A DNA stretch of 59,359 nt from Candidatus Gastranaerophilales bacterium (GTDB lineage Bacteria; Cyanobacteriota; Vampirovibrionia; Gastranaerophilales; Gastranaerophilaceae), in NCBI GenBank assembly GCA_944326465.1, contig CALVEB010000013.1, forward strand, positions 1-59,359, given 5' to 3'. The position numbers and the translations under genes were made by a program. Within the stretch, counting starts at the first letter, position 1; each line of letters starts with the position of its first letter. Of the stretch, positions 1 to 8,867 are shown piece by piece. The notes beneath the pieces were generated by a model. That model searched no databases. It saw only the letters and a program-made list of their open reading frames with translations, and was not told the DNA's origin.

Positions 1-9
1 CGGATTTAG

Positions 10-23
10 CCCCCCCCCCCCCC
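10..23. repeat. 14-nt C homopolymer near window start
   Basis: An uninterrupted run of 14 C sits in an otherwise AT-rich genome, 9 bases from the window edge. It could be a real slippage-prone tract or an assembly artefact. No gene is affected except the tail of the doubtful ORF that ends at 35. Confidence 0.7.
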
Positions 24-34
24 TGCTGAAAGCC

Positions 35-430
35 TTATGGGACAAGGGTTTTGGGCATATTGCCATTTAGGCAAAGGAAATAAGGGAATAAGTTCGTTAC
101 AAAAGTAATATTATTCCTTCTCCATTTATCATTATCCTTTAATAAAATCAGATTTATATAGTTTTGCCATTCAGTCCCGAATTGGTGCGTCAAACGACGC
201 ACCCTACGTTTAGATTTGTCTGTATTGAGCGCGCGCTTCGCTTGCGTCCCCCGCCTCGAAATCAAAGATTTCGGTCTCCTCTCGCAGAAACAATCCACTG
301 GAATGTTTCTGCTCGGCAGAGGCTCCAGGGGCGGACATGAGTATATTCCGTTTTTCACAGATTTCTCGTTTATATCAAATCTTTTTCTTGCTGTTTCAGC
401 CATTAAAAATCCTCTGTGTTTAGTGTTCAT
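35..430 (-). pseudogene. Chimeric ORF: promoter-driven start running into repeat-like sequence
   Basis: This is a 131-codon frame of unknown function. Its 5' end looks real: an excellent promoter lies directly upstream, one ATG is at 430, and a second in-frame ATG at 403 follows an AGAGGA Shine-Dalgarno and reads MAETARKRFDINEK. After about 25 codons the frame enters hairpin-rich, GC-rich sequence (about 190-350), and then a stretch resembling the repeat at 26.7 kb, so the rest of the protein has no natural look. I read it as a genuine small-gene start fused to, or truncated by, a dispersed repeat. A real short lineage-specific protein is not excluded. Confidence 0.3.
257..312. repeat. Two adjacent perfect hairpins inside GC-rich repeat
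   Basis: CGAAATC/GATTTCG (257-263 and 267-273, loop AAA) is followed by GCAGAAACA/TGTTTCTGC (284-292 and 304-312). Both are perfect stems. They lie in a GC-rich block (about 190-350) unlike the flanking AT-rich DNA, as in the repeat block at 26 kb. Confidence 0.6.
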
Positions 431-436
431 ACAAAT

Positions 437-465
437 ATTATACAGTATCTCCTGTAAAATTTCAA
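437..465 (-). promoter_or_regulatory. Sigma-70-type promoter, TTGAAA-17-TATAAT
   Basis: On the minus strand TTGAAA (465-460) is separated by exactly 17 nt from TATAAT (442-437). The next six bases lead directly to an ATG at 430, so a transcript starting at the usual distance would be leaderless. This is the best evidence that the ORF below it is expressed. Confidence 0.6.
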
Positions 466-499
466 CCCCTTGTCCTAGTTCACTATATATTAGATTATC

Positions 500-530
500 A
501 AAAAACGTCCCTTTATAGGAACGTTTTTTG
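500..530 (-). terminator. Intrinsic terminator after glnA
   Basis: Downstream of the glnA stop an A-tract, a short hairpin (AACGTTCC/GGACGTT with one bulge) and a T-tract form a terminator. It could act in both directions. Confidence 0.65.
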
Positions 531-540
531 AATTAAAATA

Positions 541-1905
541 TTAGTATCTTTCCAGATATTTGTCTAATTCCCATTGAGAAACATAAGTTCTAAAAGAATC
601 CCATTCTTTTGATTTGGCATTCATGAATTCATTAAAAATATGTTCTCCGAGTGCTGCGCGTCCGACAAGTGATTTGTCAAGACAATCCAGAGCTTCTGAA
701 AGATCCCCCGGAAGAGCATCTATTCTCTGTTTTTTACGTTCTTTAGATGTTAATTTGTAAATATTGCTTTCAACCGGAGCCGGCGGGTCGATTTTATTTC
801 TGACTCCGTCCAAACAGGCTTCAAGAATTGCCGCAAAGGCAAGATAAGGATTGCAGGCAGGATCCGGAGATCTGAGTTCTACTCTTGTTGCGTTACCGCG
901 TTTTGCCGGTACACGCAGCAAAGCGCTTCTGTTAGCCAGTGACCATGCCTGATAAACAGGGGCTTCATACCCCGGAACAAGACGCTTGTAGCTGTTTACC
1001 GTAGGGTTTAATATTGCGGTAATTGATTTTACGTGTTTTAGCATACCGCCGATTGAATATTTTGCAATATCTGAAAGTTGATACTGCGCATTTTCATCAT
1101 AAAAAGCGTTTTTGCCGTCTTTGAATAAAGAAACATTACAGTGCATGCCGGAGCCGTTAATACCATATATAGGTTTCGGCATAAATGTTGCATGAAGATT
1201 GTGGCGCGCTGCAACAGCTTTGACAGCGATTTTGAAAGTCGCAACATTATCGGCTGTTGTTAAAATATCTGCATATTTAAAATCAACTTCGTGCTGTCCG
1301 TCTGCAACTTCGTGGTGCGATGCTTCTATATCAAACCCCATTTGCTGTAAGGTTAAAACAATGTCAGAACGTATATCTTCCCCTAAATCATCCGGCCCGA
1401 CATCATAATAACCCGCGTGATCTGATGTTTTTGTCGTAATATTGCCGTTTTCGTCCTTAGAAAATAAGAAAAACTCTGCTTCAGGCCCCATATTCATCGA
1501 AAAGCCCATTTTTTCAGCTTCCTGCATAACTCTTTTCAGGTTGCATCTCGGACAGCCTTCAAACGGAGTTCCGTCAGCGTTATGAATATCGCAGATTAAT
1601 CTTGCTGCATTCACACCGTCACGTTCACGCCATGGAAGTATCTGGAAGGTATTTTTATCAGGATAGAAAAACATGTCTGATGTTTCTATGTTTCGGAAGC
1701 CTTTTATTGATGAACCGTCCAGCATTATTTCGTTTGCAAGAATTTTTTCAATATGTTCGGAAGGTATTGACAAATTCTTTACCTGACCGTTTATGTCAAC
1801 GAATTGTAATTTGATGAACTTGATATTATTTTCTTTAATAAGCTTTTTAATATCGTCGTCCGTGTAGCTTTTGTTGTTAAGCGGAATGTGTTGAAATTCT
1901 GTCAT
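541..1905 (-). CDS. glnA: Type I glutamine synthetase (GSI-alpha-like)
   Basis: This enzyme makes glutamine from glutamate, ammonium and ATP in the cytoplasm. The 454-aa protein has the usual GSI length. Visible signatures are DGSSIKGF (63-70), the metal-binding GPEAEFF (E142 and E144), the HHEVADGQHEVDF block, the KPIYGINGSGMH ATP-binding segment, the VPGYEAPVY loop and RSPDPACNPYLAF. The sequence NIYKLTSKER, where beta-type enzymes carry the adenylylated tyrosine motif, places it with the alpha group, so regulation by adenylylation is unlikely. An AAAGAGG Shine-Dalgarno precedes the ATG. The gene is divergent from the nfnB/gltD-like gene, which fits joint control of nitrogen assimilation. 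No clear NtcA-type GTA-N8-TAC site was found in the shared 220-bp region. Confidence 0.97.
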   Translation of the reverse strand: MTEFQHIPLNNKSYTDDDIKKLIKENNIKFIKLQFVDINGQVKNLSIPSEHIEKILANEIMLDGSSIKGFRNIETSDMFFYPDKNTFQILPWRERDGVNAARLICDIHNADGTPFEGCPRCNLKRVMQEAEKMGFSMNMGPEAEFFLFSKDENGNITTKTSDHAGYYDVGPDDLGEDIRSDIVLTLQQMGFDIEASHHEVADGQHEVDFKYADILTTADNVATFKIAVKAVAARHNLHATFMPKPIYGINGSGMHCNVSLFKDGKNAFYDENAQYQLSDIAKYSIGGMLKHVKSITAILNPTVNSYKRLVPGYEAPVYQAWSLANRSALLRVPAKRGNATRVELRSPDPACNPYLAFAAILEACLDGVRNKIDPPAPVESNIYKLTSKERKKQRIDALPGDLSEALDCLDKSLVGRAALGEHIFNEFMNAKSKEWDSFRTYVSQWELDKYLERY

Positions 1906-1950
1906 ACCTACCTCTTTCTTCTTTATGTAAAAACTAAAAACTTAACCTAT

Positions 1951-1981
1951 ATATTAAAGACTTTTTTTCAAAAAAGGTCAA
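1951..1981 (-). promoter_or_regulatory. Candidate glnA promoter
   Basis: TTGACC (1981-1976) and TAATAT (1956-1951) are separated by 19 nt on the minus strand, about 45 nt before the start codon. The spacer is longer than ideal. Confidence 0.4.
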
Positions 1982-2054
1982 GGGGTTTATATTAAGATTT
2001 GATAAAGAATTACCTGATTGCCTCTACATTCCGAAAATATAAATTACAAACTTC

Positions 2055-2083
2055 TTGCATACAGGATGTATTTGCTTTATAAT
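2055..2083 (+). promoter_or_regulatory. Promoter of the nfnB/gltD-like gene
   Basis: TTGCAT (2055-2060), a 17-nt spacer and TATAAT (2078-2083) form a near-consensus promoter. It gives a leader of about 35 nt with a Shine-Dalgarno (AAGGGG) before the ATG at 2126. Confidence 0.7.
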
Positions 2084-2125
2084 AAAATTATTATATAAGA
2101 CATTTTTATAAGAAGGGGATATAAG

Positions 2126-3496
2126 ATGGCAATAGAAAGACAACGTGTTCAAGAACAGGATAAAATTGAAAGACGTCACAACTTTGATCCTGTAGAAAGC
2201 AATTTAACAGAAGAACAGGTAAAACTTGAGGCATCAAGATGCTTGAATTGTAAAAATCCGAGATGCGTTCAGGGCTGCCCTGTTAATATTCAGATACCGC
2301 AATTTATTCAGGCAATAAAAGAAAACGATTTGAATAAAGCCGGAGAAATAATAAGAGAAACAAGCATGCTCCCTTCCGTATGCGGCCGCGTCTGCCCGCA
2401 GGAAAGACAATGCGAAGGCAACTGTGTATTAGGCATAAAAGGACTTCCGGTTGCAATAGGGGCATTAGAAAGATATGTAGGTGATAATACTAAGGCTGAC
2501 ATGCCGGAAATTAAACCGTCAGGCAAGAAAGTTGCAATTGTAGGTTCTGGTTGTGCAGGAATTACGGCTGCGGCTGATTTGAGAAAAGCCGGTCATGAAG
2601 TTGTTGTATTTGAAGCATTGCACGAACTCGGCGGGGTTTTGCGTTACGGCATTCCGCCATTCAGACTCCCGCGCACTGTTTTAGACAGAGAAATTGAAAA
2701 CCTGAAAGCAATGGGAGTTGAATTTCACACCAACGTCGTTGTTGGTAAATCAATTACTCTTAAACAGCTAAAAGATGACGGATTTGATGCAATATTTATC
2801 TGTTCAGGCGCCGGACTTCCTAAAATGTTACATGTTCCCGGTGAAAACCTGAACGGTGTATTCTCCGCAAATGAATTTTTAACCCGTGTTAACTTAATGC
2901 ATGCCGGTCAGCCGGATAGCCCGACACCTTTGAAAGTAGGCAAAAAGGCTGCAATCTTTGGCGGCGGCAACGTTGCTATGGATGCGGCAAGAACTGCTGT
3001 CAGAGTTGGCTTTGAAGAAGTTTACATCATATACAGACGTACTGAAAAAGAACTTCCTGCACGTTTAGAAGAAATACGCCACGCAAAAGAAGAAGGTGTT
3101 GTATTTAAATTCTTATACGCTCCGAAAGAAATTATCGGGGAAGAAGGTTATGTTAAGGCGGTAGATCTTGAAGTTATGGAACTTGGTGAACCTGATGAAA
3201 GCGGCCGCTGCAAGCCTGTTCCAACCGGTAAAATAGAAAGAATGGAGCTTGATACGGTAATCGTTGCACTCGGTACAGGCCCTAACCCTATTATCCAGCG
3301 TTCAGCAGAAGCGGAAGGACTGGAAATTATTACAGATAAACGCGGCTATATTACTGTTGACGGTGAAACAAGATGCACAAATATTCCTACTGTTTATGCA
3401 GGCGGTGACGTTGCTCCTGTCGGAGAATCCAATGCTATTAATGCAATGGGTGCAGGCAAAAAAGCTGCAAAAGCTATCAATGATTTACTCAAATAA
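2126..3496 (+). CDS. NfnB/GltD-like FAD-dependent oxidoreductase with two [4Fe-4S] motifs
   Basis: The protein (456 aa) belongs to the family that holds the glutamate synthase small subunit and NfnB, the large subunit of NADH-dependent ferredoxin:NADP+ oxidoreductase. The N-terminal domain carries eight cysteines for two [4Fe-4S] clusters (C39, C42, C47, C51; C86, C90, C96, C100). A Rossmann FAD motif follows (VAIVGSGCAGITAA), then an NADPH-binding motif (AAIFGGGNVAMDAARTA) and a final FAD segment (VYAGGDVAPVGESNA). Its place opposite glnA suggests glutamate synthesis. A clear nfnA at 32.2-33.0 kb, and no large glutamate synthase subunit in the window, suggest instead the bifurcating transhydrogenase. 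Sequence reading alone cannot decide between them. Confidence 0.9.
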   Translation: MAIERQRVQEQDKIERRHNFDPVESNLTEEQVKLEASRCLNCKNPRCVQGCPVNIQIPQFIQAIKENDLNKAGEIIRETSMLPSVCGRVCPQERQCEGNCVLGIKGLPVAIGALERYVGDNTKADMPEIKPSGKKVAIVGSGCAGITAAADLRKAGHEVVVFEALHELGGVLRYGIPPFRLPRTVLDREIENLKAMGVEFHTNVVVGKSITLKQLKDDGFDAIFICSGAGLPKMLHVPGENLNGVFSANEFLTRVNLMHAGQPDSPTPLKVGKKAAIFGGGNVAMDAARTAVRVGFEEVYIIYRRTEKELPARLEEIRHAKEEGVVFKFLYAPKEIIGEEGYVKAVDLEVMELGEPDESGRCKPVPTGKIERMELDTVIVALGTGPNPIIQRSAEAEGLEIITDKRGYITVDGETRCTNIPTVYAGGDVAPVGESNAINAMGAGKKAAKAINDLLK

Positions 3497-3508
3497 GGAA
3501 AAAGGGCT

Positions 3509-4432
3509 GTGTTAAGTTCGTTTTTCAAAAAGATATTAAGCGTAATGCTGGCATTGTCAATGTTTTCAATGTCAGCATTGGCTTTAGAACTTGACACATC
3601 TGTTGATGAAGAAATAAGGAAGCATTACAATCCTTCACAAATAGAAAAAGACTTGCTTCCGCCTTTACCAAAAACAGCCCCATCACAAAACACGCCGAAA
3701 ACTGCCCCTGCGCGGAATATGAAAACAGTCGAAACAACAACTCCACCGCCCAAAAATCTGCCGGCAATTGATACAAGCAAAAAAACACCGCGCCGCATTC
3801 AAGCACTACCGGGGCAAACGCAGGCAAAAAACAAATTTGCAAGAGACGGTATTGCGGCCATAAAGATTAAAAAAGGAACTAAATTCAAAGTTAAATCTCT
3901 GACGGCAATATCAGACTATACACCTGTTAGTTCCAACATGTCATTTAAAACAACAGAAAGCGTTACGCAAACCTATGTAACAATTCCTGCCGGAACTATT
4001 TTCAAGGCAGTAATAGAAGATTCGCATCCGCCTCAGTTGTCAGGCAATGGCGGGCTCATTGTGATTAACATTAACAGACTTGTTTTCAGAGGCAAAACAA
4101 GAAGTATTCAGGCTAAAGTCACAAAAGCCAACGGCAAAAAGATTTTTGTAAATAACATAAAAGGTAAACGACAATACTGGAAGGGGGTTGCAAACTCCAC
4201 AAAACCGGGAGCAAAATTCTATAAAAAAGCAATGCGCGGCACAACCAAACTTGCACAAAACCCGTGGACACTTATCCTGACACCATTTACGGCTGTTGCG
4301 GGAGTTGTTGTTTACGGTGTTAATATAATCGGCTCACCTGTTTTTGCAGTATTTTCAAAAGGCGGACGTATTTCAATTCCGGCAGGTACAGAATTTGAAA
4401 TTAAGCTTCTTGAAGATGTTTACCTTGATTAA
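3509..4432 (+). CDS. Exported protein of unknown function, proline/lysine-rich linker plus beta-rich C-terminus
   Basis: The start is a GTG after an AAGGAAAAAGGG Shine-Dalgarno, 12 bp behind the nfnB/gltD-like gene, so the two are probably cotranscribed. A signal peptide (residues 1-26, ending ALA-LE) is followed by a Pro/Thr/Lys-rich low-complexity linker (about 45-110). The rest is basic and beta-rich. It contains two IPAGT-type segments (IPAGTIFKAVIED, IPAGTEFEIKLLED) that loosely recall the outer-membrane beta-barrel domain of VirB10/TrbI proteins. That likeness is weak and no secretion operon is nearby. A hydrophobic stretch (FTAVAGVVVYGVNIIG) near residue 265 could touch a membrane. I do not recognise a specific family. 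Confidence 0.8.
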   Translation: MLSSFFKKILSVMLALSMFSMSALALELDTSVDEEIRKHYNPSQIEKDLLPPLPKTAPSQNTPKTAPARNMKTVETTTPPPKNLPAIDTSKKTPRRIQALPGQTQAKNKFARDGIAAIKIKKGTKFKVKSLTAISDYTPVSSNMSFKTTESVTQTYVTIPAGTIFKAVIEDSHPPQLSGNGGLIVININRLVFRGKTRSIQAKVTKANGKKIFVNNIKGKRQYWKGVANSTKPGAKFYKKAMRGTTKLAQNPWTLILTPFTAVAGVVVYGVNIIGSPVFAVFSKGGRISIPAGTEFEIKLLEDVYLD

Positions 4433-4433
4433 C

Positions 4434-4462
4434 TTGCATTCAGCGTTTTTTATTAATACAAT
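4434..4462 (+). promoter_or_regulatory. mutS2 promoter giving a leaderless mRNA
   Basis: TTGCAT (4434-4439), a 17-nt spacer and TACAAT (4457-4462) end exactly 6 nt before the ATG at 4469. Transcription from the usual position would begin at the A of the start codon. No Shine-Dalgarno is present. Confidence 0.65.
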
Positions 4463-4468
4463 ACGCTT

Positions 4469-6835
4469 ATGGATATGTATTTAAAAACTCTGAATACCCT
4501 TGAATTTGATAAGATTACAGAAAAAATCTCAGGTTTTGCAAAGATATCACAAAGCAAAGCGCTTTGTCTTGCGGCCAAACCGCACAATTCTGTTGCTGAT
4601 ATAAAAAGAGAATTGGAATTTACGCGGGATGCAAAATACATTCTGGATATTCCGGCAGAATTACCGGTCGGATTTGTGGCTGATATAAAAAAATTACAGG
4701 CTGTAATGTCAACAGGTTATCTGTCAGAAGAAGAATTGTCAGACACCGCGCAAACATTACGTTCCTCAAGACTTGTTAAAAAATTCCTCAACGACAATCT
4801 TGGAGAAAATTCGATTTTACGCGCACTTGCAAAAGATTTAATTTCTGATAGAGAACTGGAAGAGAAGATTTTTGATACATTTGATGATGCACTGAATATT
4901 CGTCCTGATGCAACGCCCGAATTAAAAGGGTTGTATTCATCATTAAAAGATACAGAAAGTAATTTAAGAAAACAGGTTAATTCACTTCTAAATAATACGG
5001 AATTTCAAAAACATTTACAGGAAAATATTTATACAACCCGCGATGACAGGATAGTTTTTCAGGTTATAGCTTCATCAAAAAGTAAAGTCCCAGGGATTGT
5101 CCATGATGTTTCTGCCTCAAACAAAACTTTTTATATAGAGCCTGAATCATTAGTTCCTTTGAACAACAAAATTCGCGAAATAAAATCGCAAATCCACGCT
5201 GAACTTGTGCGTATTCTGGTTTCGCTCACAAATCTTGTCCGAGTAAGGATTACTGAAATTGCTCTGAGTGAAAAACTCCTTGCACAAATTGATTATCATT
5301 TTGCAAAAGCACGTTATGCCGTAAAAATTCATGCGATAGAGCCGGAGATTACCGATAACAAAATTCTTTCGTTTGAAAAAATGAAACATCCGCTGCTTAT
5401 CGGTAATGTAGAAAATGTCATTGCTAATGATTTTGAAACAGGCAAGGATTACAAATCCGTTATCATAACGGGTTCGAATACAGGCGGCAAAACTGTTACC
5501 CTGAAGACAATCGGGCTTTTTATTCTTATGGCAAAAGCAGGATTTTTTCTTCCGTGCACAATGGCAAAAGTTTATCCGTTCAAACAAATATTTGCTGATA
5601 TAGGGGATGAACAGAGTATATTGCAGAATTTGTCAACATTTTCATCACACATGACAAATATTATTGAGATATTGAATAAATGTGATGAGGATACATTCGT
5701 TCTGCTTGATGAAATATGCGCCGGTACTGATCCGCAGGAAGGGGCAGTGCTTGCTAAAACTATACTTGAACATCTTGCGGCAAAAGGTGTTTATTCAACC
5801 ATTACTACCCACTATGGAGAATTGAAGGCGCTTGAATACCAGAATCCTTATTTTAAAAACGCATCGGTTGAATTTGATACCGTGTCTCTAAAACCGACTT
5901 ACAGGCTGTTAATGGGAATACCGGGGCTTAGCAATGCAATACTTATCGCATCTAATCTCGGGTTAGATAAAAGTATTATTGATGAAGCAAAAAATCTTCT
6001 TATATCACAAAAAGATCCGTCAATTCTTGTTGTTGAAAAGTTACAGGAAACCCAGCAAAAACTTTCGCAAAACCTTCAGGAAGCAGAAGCATTAAAAGAG
6101 AAATCGCTTTCCACGCAAAAAGAATATGAAGAAAATCTTTCGGAAATCAAAAAAGACAAGAAAAAAACAATAAAAAGAATAAAAGATAAGTTCGACTATG
6201 AACTTTTATCTGTCAAAGCGGAAATAAAAGATATTCTGGATGAACTTCGTCGTGAAAAATCAGAAAAAATTGCGCGTCGGTCTTATGCGCGTCTTGCAGG
6301 TATGGAACAAAAATTCCGTTCAAAACTCGGAGAACATGAAGAAAAAACTAAATATGAAGAAGTTCATTGGGATAAAGTCCAAATAAATGATAAACTTCTT
6401 TTAAAAGAATTAAATCAGGTAGTGACATTGCTCGGTCTGCCGGACAAGAACGGCAAAGTGCCTGTGCTTATGGGCAATATTAAAACGCAGATTAAAAAAG
6501 ATAAACTCGCTGCCTTTGACAAACAATATGAGAAAAAATCAAATACCTGTAAAACAGCCGGTATGGAAAGTTTTTCTTTGAAAAAATATACAGTATCAAA
6601 TACACTCGACATTCGCGGGTACAGGGTTGAAGATGCACTGGATGCGCTTGAAGGCTGGCTGGATGAAGCAAGTCTTGCTAATATTTCACCTGTCACTGTA
6701 ATACACGGACACGGTACAGGTGCTTTAAAAAGTGCTGTCAGGGATTTTCTTTCGACTTCCCCTTATGTCGCTACTTTCCGCGTCGGAAACAACACTGAAG
6801 GCGGAGATGGTGTAAGTGTTATTGAATTAAAATAA
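4469..6835 (+). CDS. mutS2: Endonuclease MutS2 (MutS-family ATPase with Smr domain)
   Basis: MutS2 acts on branched DNA or collided ribosomes rather than in mismatch repair; it lacks the mismatch-recognition domain. The 788-aa protein has the expected order: an alpha-helical clamp/lever region, the ABC-type ATPase with Walker A GSNTGGKTV (about residues 333-342) and Walker B DEICAGTDPQEGA, a long charged coiled coil (about 510-620), and a C-terminal Smr nuclease domain with LDIRGY and HGHGTGAL. The Smr LDIRG and HGxGTG motifs are intact. The start has no Shine-Dalgarno and a -10 hexamer 6 nt upstream. An in-frame ATG lies two codons further in. Confidence 0.95.
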   Translation: MDMYLKTLNTLEFDKITEKISGFAKISQSKALCLAAKPHNSVADIKRELEFTRDAKYILDIPAELPVGFVADIKKLQAVMSTGYLSEEELSDTAQTLRSSRLVKKFLNDNLGENSILRALAKDLISDRELEEKIFDTFDDALNIRPDATPELKGLYSSLKDTESNLRKQVNSLLNNTEFQKHLQENIYTTRDDRIVFQVIASSKSKVPGIVHDVSASNKTFYIEPESLVPLNNKIREIKSQIHAELVRILVSLTNLVRVRITEIALSEKLLAQIDYHFAKARYAVKIHAIEPEITDNKILSFEKMKHPLLIGNVENVIANDFETGKDYKSVIITGSNTGGKTVTLKTIGLFILMAKAGFFLPCTMAKVYPFKQIFADIGDEQSILQNLSTFSSHMTNIIEILNKCDEDTFVLLDEICAGTDPQEGAVLAKTILEHLAAKGVYSTITTHYGELKALEYQNPYFKNASVEFDTVSLKPTYRLLMGIPGLSNAILIASNLGLDKSIIDEAKNLLISQKDPSILVVEKLQETQQKLSQNLQEAEALKEKSLSTQKEYEENLSEIKKDKKKTIKRIKDKFDYELLSVKAEIKDILDELRREKSEKIARRSYARLAGMEQKFRSKLGEHEEKTKYEEVHWDKVQINDKLLLKELNQVVTLLGLPDKNGKVPVLMGNIKTQIKKDKLAAFDKQYEKKSNTCKTAGMESFSLKKYTVSNTLDIRGYRVEDALDALEGWLDEASLANISPVTVIHGHGTGALKSAVRDFLSTSPYVATFRVGNNTEGGDGVSVIELK

Positions 6836-6917
6836 AAATTTTTAAATTTTTACTTGTAATTTTTTTTAATAAGTATTATGATACTGTAAAGAAGTCTTTT
6901 AAATTATGGAGGTAAGT

Positions 6918-8078
6918 ATGGAATTAAAAGAATTAAGAACAAATAATGAATTAATAGATTTATTTTGTAATCTGGCAGAAACACCTTCTCCTTCACTGCA
7001 AGAAGAACAGGTTTCCAACCGGATTATAGAATACTGCAATGCAAACAATATTCCGGCAAAACATGATGATTACGGTAATGTTTACATAAATATACCGGCA
7101 ACAGATGAATCAAAACAATCTTTACTTCTGTCATCACACATGGATGTAATCGGTGACGACAGTCCGGTTAAAACTTATCTTGACGGCGATTTAATCCGCG
7201 CAAAAGACCGTACGCTCGGAGGGGATGACAAAGCCGGTGTTGCGAACGCTCTTTTATTGGCTAAAGAAGTCGCTAATTCCGATATGAAGCATGGCGGGCT
7301 TGAGCTAATGTTCACCCGCGATGAAGAATCAGGCATGAGCGGAATAAAACACGTAGATTTTTCTAAACTGCTTTCTAAATATATTCTTGTATGTGACAGT
7401 GATACTCTCGGACAGCTTGAGGTCTCCGGCGCAAGCTATACCATAGTGAAAATAGCGGTTACAACATTTAAAGGCGGTCATTCTGGTATTGATATTGCTG
7501 ATAGAACAAGAGAAAATGCCGCTAAATTATTGGCAGATATTATTGCAGCTCTGCCGCAGGGCGTTTACCATTCAGAAAACGGACAGGTTATAACTTCATG
7601 TAATATAGGCGGAATAAAAGCAGGCGATATCAATGTTACTAACGTTATAAACACTTATGCAGAAGCAACTTATTCTATAAGAAGCGCAAGCAAATCTGTT
7701 GAAGAAGAACTTAAAAACTTTATGCGCGATGAAGTAAATTACTGCAATCAGGAATATGAAGGTGTTGCTAAAGCTGAAATTACTTTTGAAGAACATCTTC
7801 CTGCATTTGAAAAAGTTGAGGATGAATATATTCCTATTCTGTTTGAAACAGCCGCTAAAAAAGCAGGTGTTGATTATAAAATTTCATCATTCCATGCCGG
7901 CGCGGAAACACATATTTATGCAGGTAAGAAAAATGCAAAAGGTGAAGTTTTTGCACCGTATCTTGTAGGATTGGCAACTGTATACAATATGCATTCAAAA
8001 GATGAAGCACTTGATTATAAATCAATGCTTAAAGGACATGAATTGCTAAAAACATTCTTTGCAGCTTTTAATGCTTAA
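6918..8078 (+). CDS. M20-family peptidase, PepT-like
   Basis: This is a cytoplasmic zinc-dependent exopeptidase, probably acting on small peptides. The 386-aa protein shows the M20 signatures SSHMDV (zinc-binding His and its Asp), TLGGDDKAGVA (bridging Asp), TRDEESGMSG (catalytic Glu pair) and SFHAGAETHIY (C-terminal His). The lid domain with FKGGHSG sits in the middle. The start at 6918 is chosen because a perfect GGAGGT (6908-6913) lies 5 nt before it; an earlier ATG at 6906 would place the ribosome site inside the gene. A strong terminator follows. The pattern fits the PepT-like subfamily better than true tripeptidase T, but substrate cannot be read from sequence. Confidence 0.92.
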   Translation: MELKELRTNNELIDLFCNLAETPSPSLQEEQVSNRIIEYCNANNIPAKHDDYGNVYINIPATDESKQSLLLSSHMDVIGDDSPVKTYLDGDLIRAKDRTLGGDDKAGVANALLLAKEVANSDMKHGGLELMFTRDEESGMSGIKHVDFSKLLSKYILVCDSDTLGQLEVSGASYTIVKIAVTTFKGGHSGIDIADRTRENAAKLLADIIAALPQGVYHSENGQVITSCNIGGIKAGDINVTNVINTYAEATYSIRSASKSVEEELKNFMRDEVNYCNQEYEGVAKAEITFEEHLPAFEKVEDEYIPILFETAAKKAGVDYKISSFHAGAETHIYAGKKNAKGEVFAPYLVGLATVYNMHSKDEALDYKSMLKGHELLKTFFAAFNA

Positions 8079-8098
8079 AAGATTACACATAAAATGAA

Positions 8099-8130
8099 AT
8101 GACCGGAGAACGACACCGGTCATCTTTTTT
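8099..8130 (+). terminator. Intrinsic terminator after the M20 peptidase gene
   Basis: ATGACCGG/CCGGTCAT form an 8-bp perfect stem (8099-8106 and 8116-8123). It is followed by C and six T. Confidence 0.85.
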
Positions 8131-8148
8131 ATAATATATAAGTACAAC

Positions 8149-8853
8149 TTACACTTCTACTTTTTCTTTATAACTTTCCGGAACCGGTGATTTATTTTCG
8201 TATTCTGCTAATTGGGATATTTGCTGACACCATTCATATATAATTACATCTTCCGGCAGTTGATAAGATATAGGTTTTCCAATGTGAATACCAACATTTT
8301 TACGCGTGAAAGGCTTTAATTTAGGATAACCGTCCCAGCCTGATATTGCAACCGGAATAATATCAGCCTTTGCATTTTTAGCAATAACGACAAAACCTTT
8401 TTTGATATCTTCCAGAACGCCGTAAGGTCTTATCCCGCCTTGAGGGAAAACACCCAGAGACCAGCTTGTTGATAAAATATCCCGTACAGTTTTAAAAGTT
8501 GCTATTTCCGGCTTGTTTCTGTCAACAGCAAATGCTCCGAGACGTTTGATGAGCCAGCTTCTTTTTTCTTCCGGCTCAAAAAGTTCTTTCTTTGCCATAT
8601 ATGCTATAGGGCGTCTAACGGCCATTGAGACGTATAATGGATCAAAGTGTGAGACATGGTTTGCTGTATATAAAAATTTATCTGACTTTCTGTGCTTTTT
8701 AGATAAATTTTCACGTCCTGTTATTTTAAAATTATAAAATATCATAAAGAACGGGAACACAACTGTATATAAAAAAGTCATGTAAAACATCGTTCTGAAA
8801 ATATTGTATTCGTATGGATATCTTCTGTTATAATTCCTAGCTTTCTTTACCAT
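8149..8853 (-). CDS. 1-acyl-sn-glycerol-3-phosphate acyltransferase-like protein (PlsC family), copy 2
   Basis: This is a membrane-associated acyltransferase, probably of phospholipid synthesis. The HX4D catalytic motif reads NHVSHFD, and the acceptor-binding motif is FPQGGIRP instead of the usual FPEGTRS. An N-terminal hydrophobic helix (FRTMFYMTFLYTVVFPFFMI) anchors it. A GTG at 8871 overlaps the stop of the upstream plsC-like gene, but an AGGAG sits 8 nt before the ATG at 8853, so I place the start there. It follows a paralogue with which it shares MAKKELF, LGAFAVDR/NRE and TFKTV blocks, suggesting a tandem duplication and translational coupling. The altered FPQGG motif may mean a different acyl acceptor. 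Confidence 0.9.
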   Translation of the reverse strand: MVKKARNYNRRYPYEYNIFRTMFYMTFLYTVVFPFFMIFYNFKITGRENLSKKHRKSDKFLYTANHVSHFDPLYVSMAVRRPIAYMAKKELFEPEEKRSWLIKRLGAFAVDRNKPEIATFKTVRDILSTSWSLGVFPQGGIRPYGVLEDIKKGFVVIAKNAKADIIPVAISGWDGYPKLKPFTRKNVGIHIGKPISYQLPEDVIIYEWCQQISQLAEYENKSPVPESYKEKVEV

Positions 8854-8867
8854 TCCAACAACTCCTG

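Noticed and set aside
1906-2125. NtcA-type GTA-N8-TAC site between glnA and the nfnB/gltD-like gene
   Set aside because: No clean instance was found on either strand.
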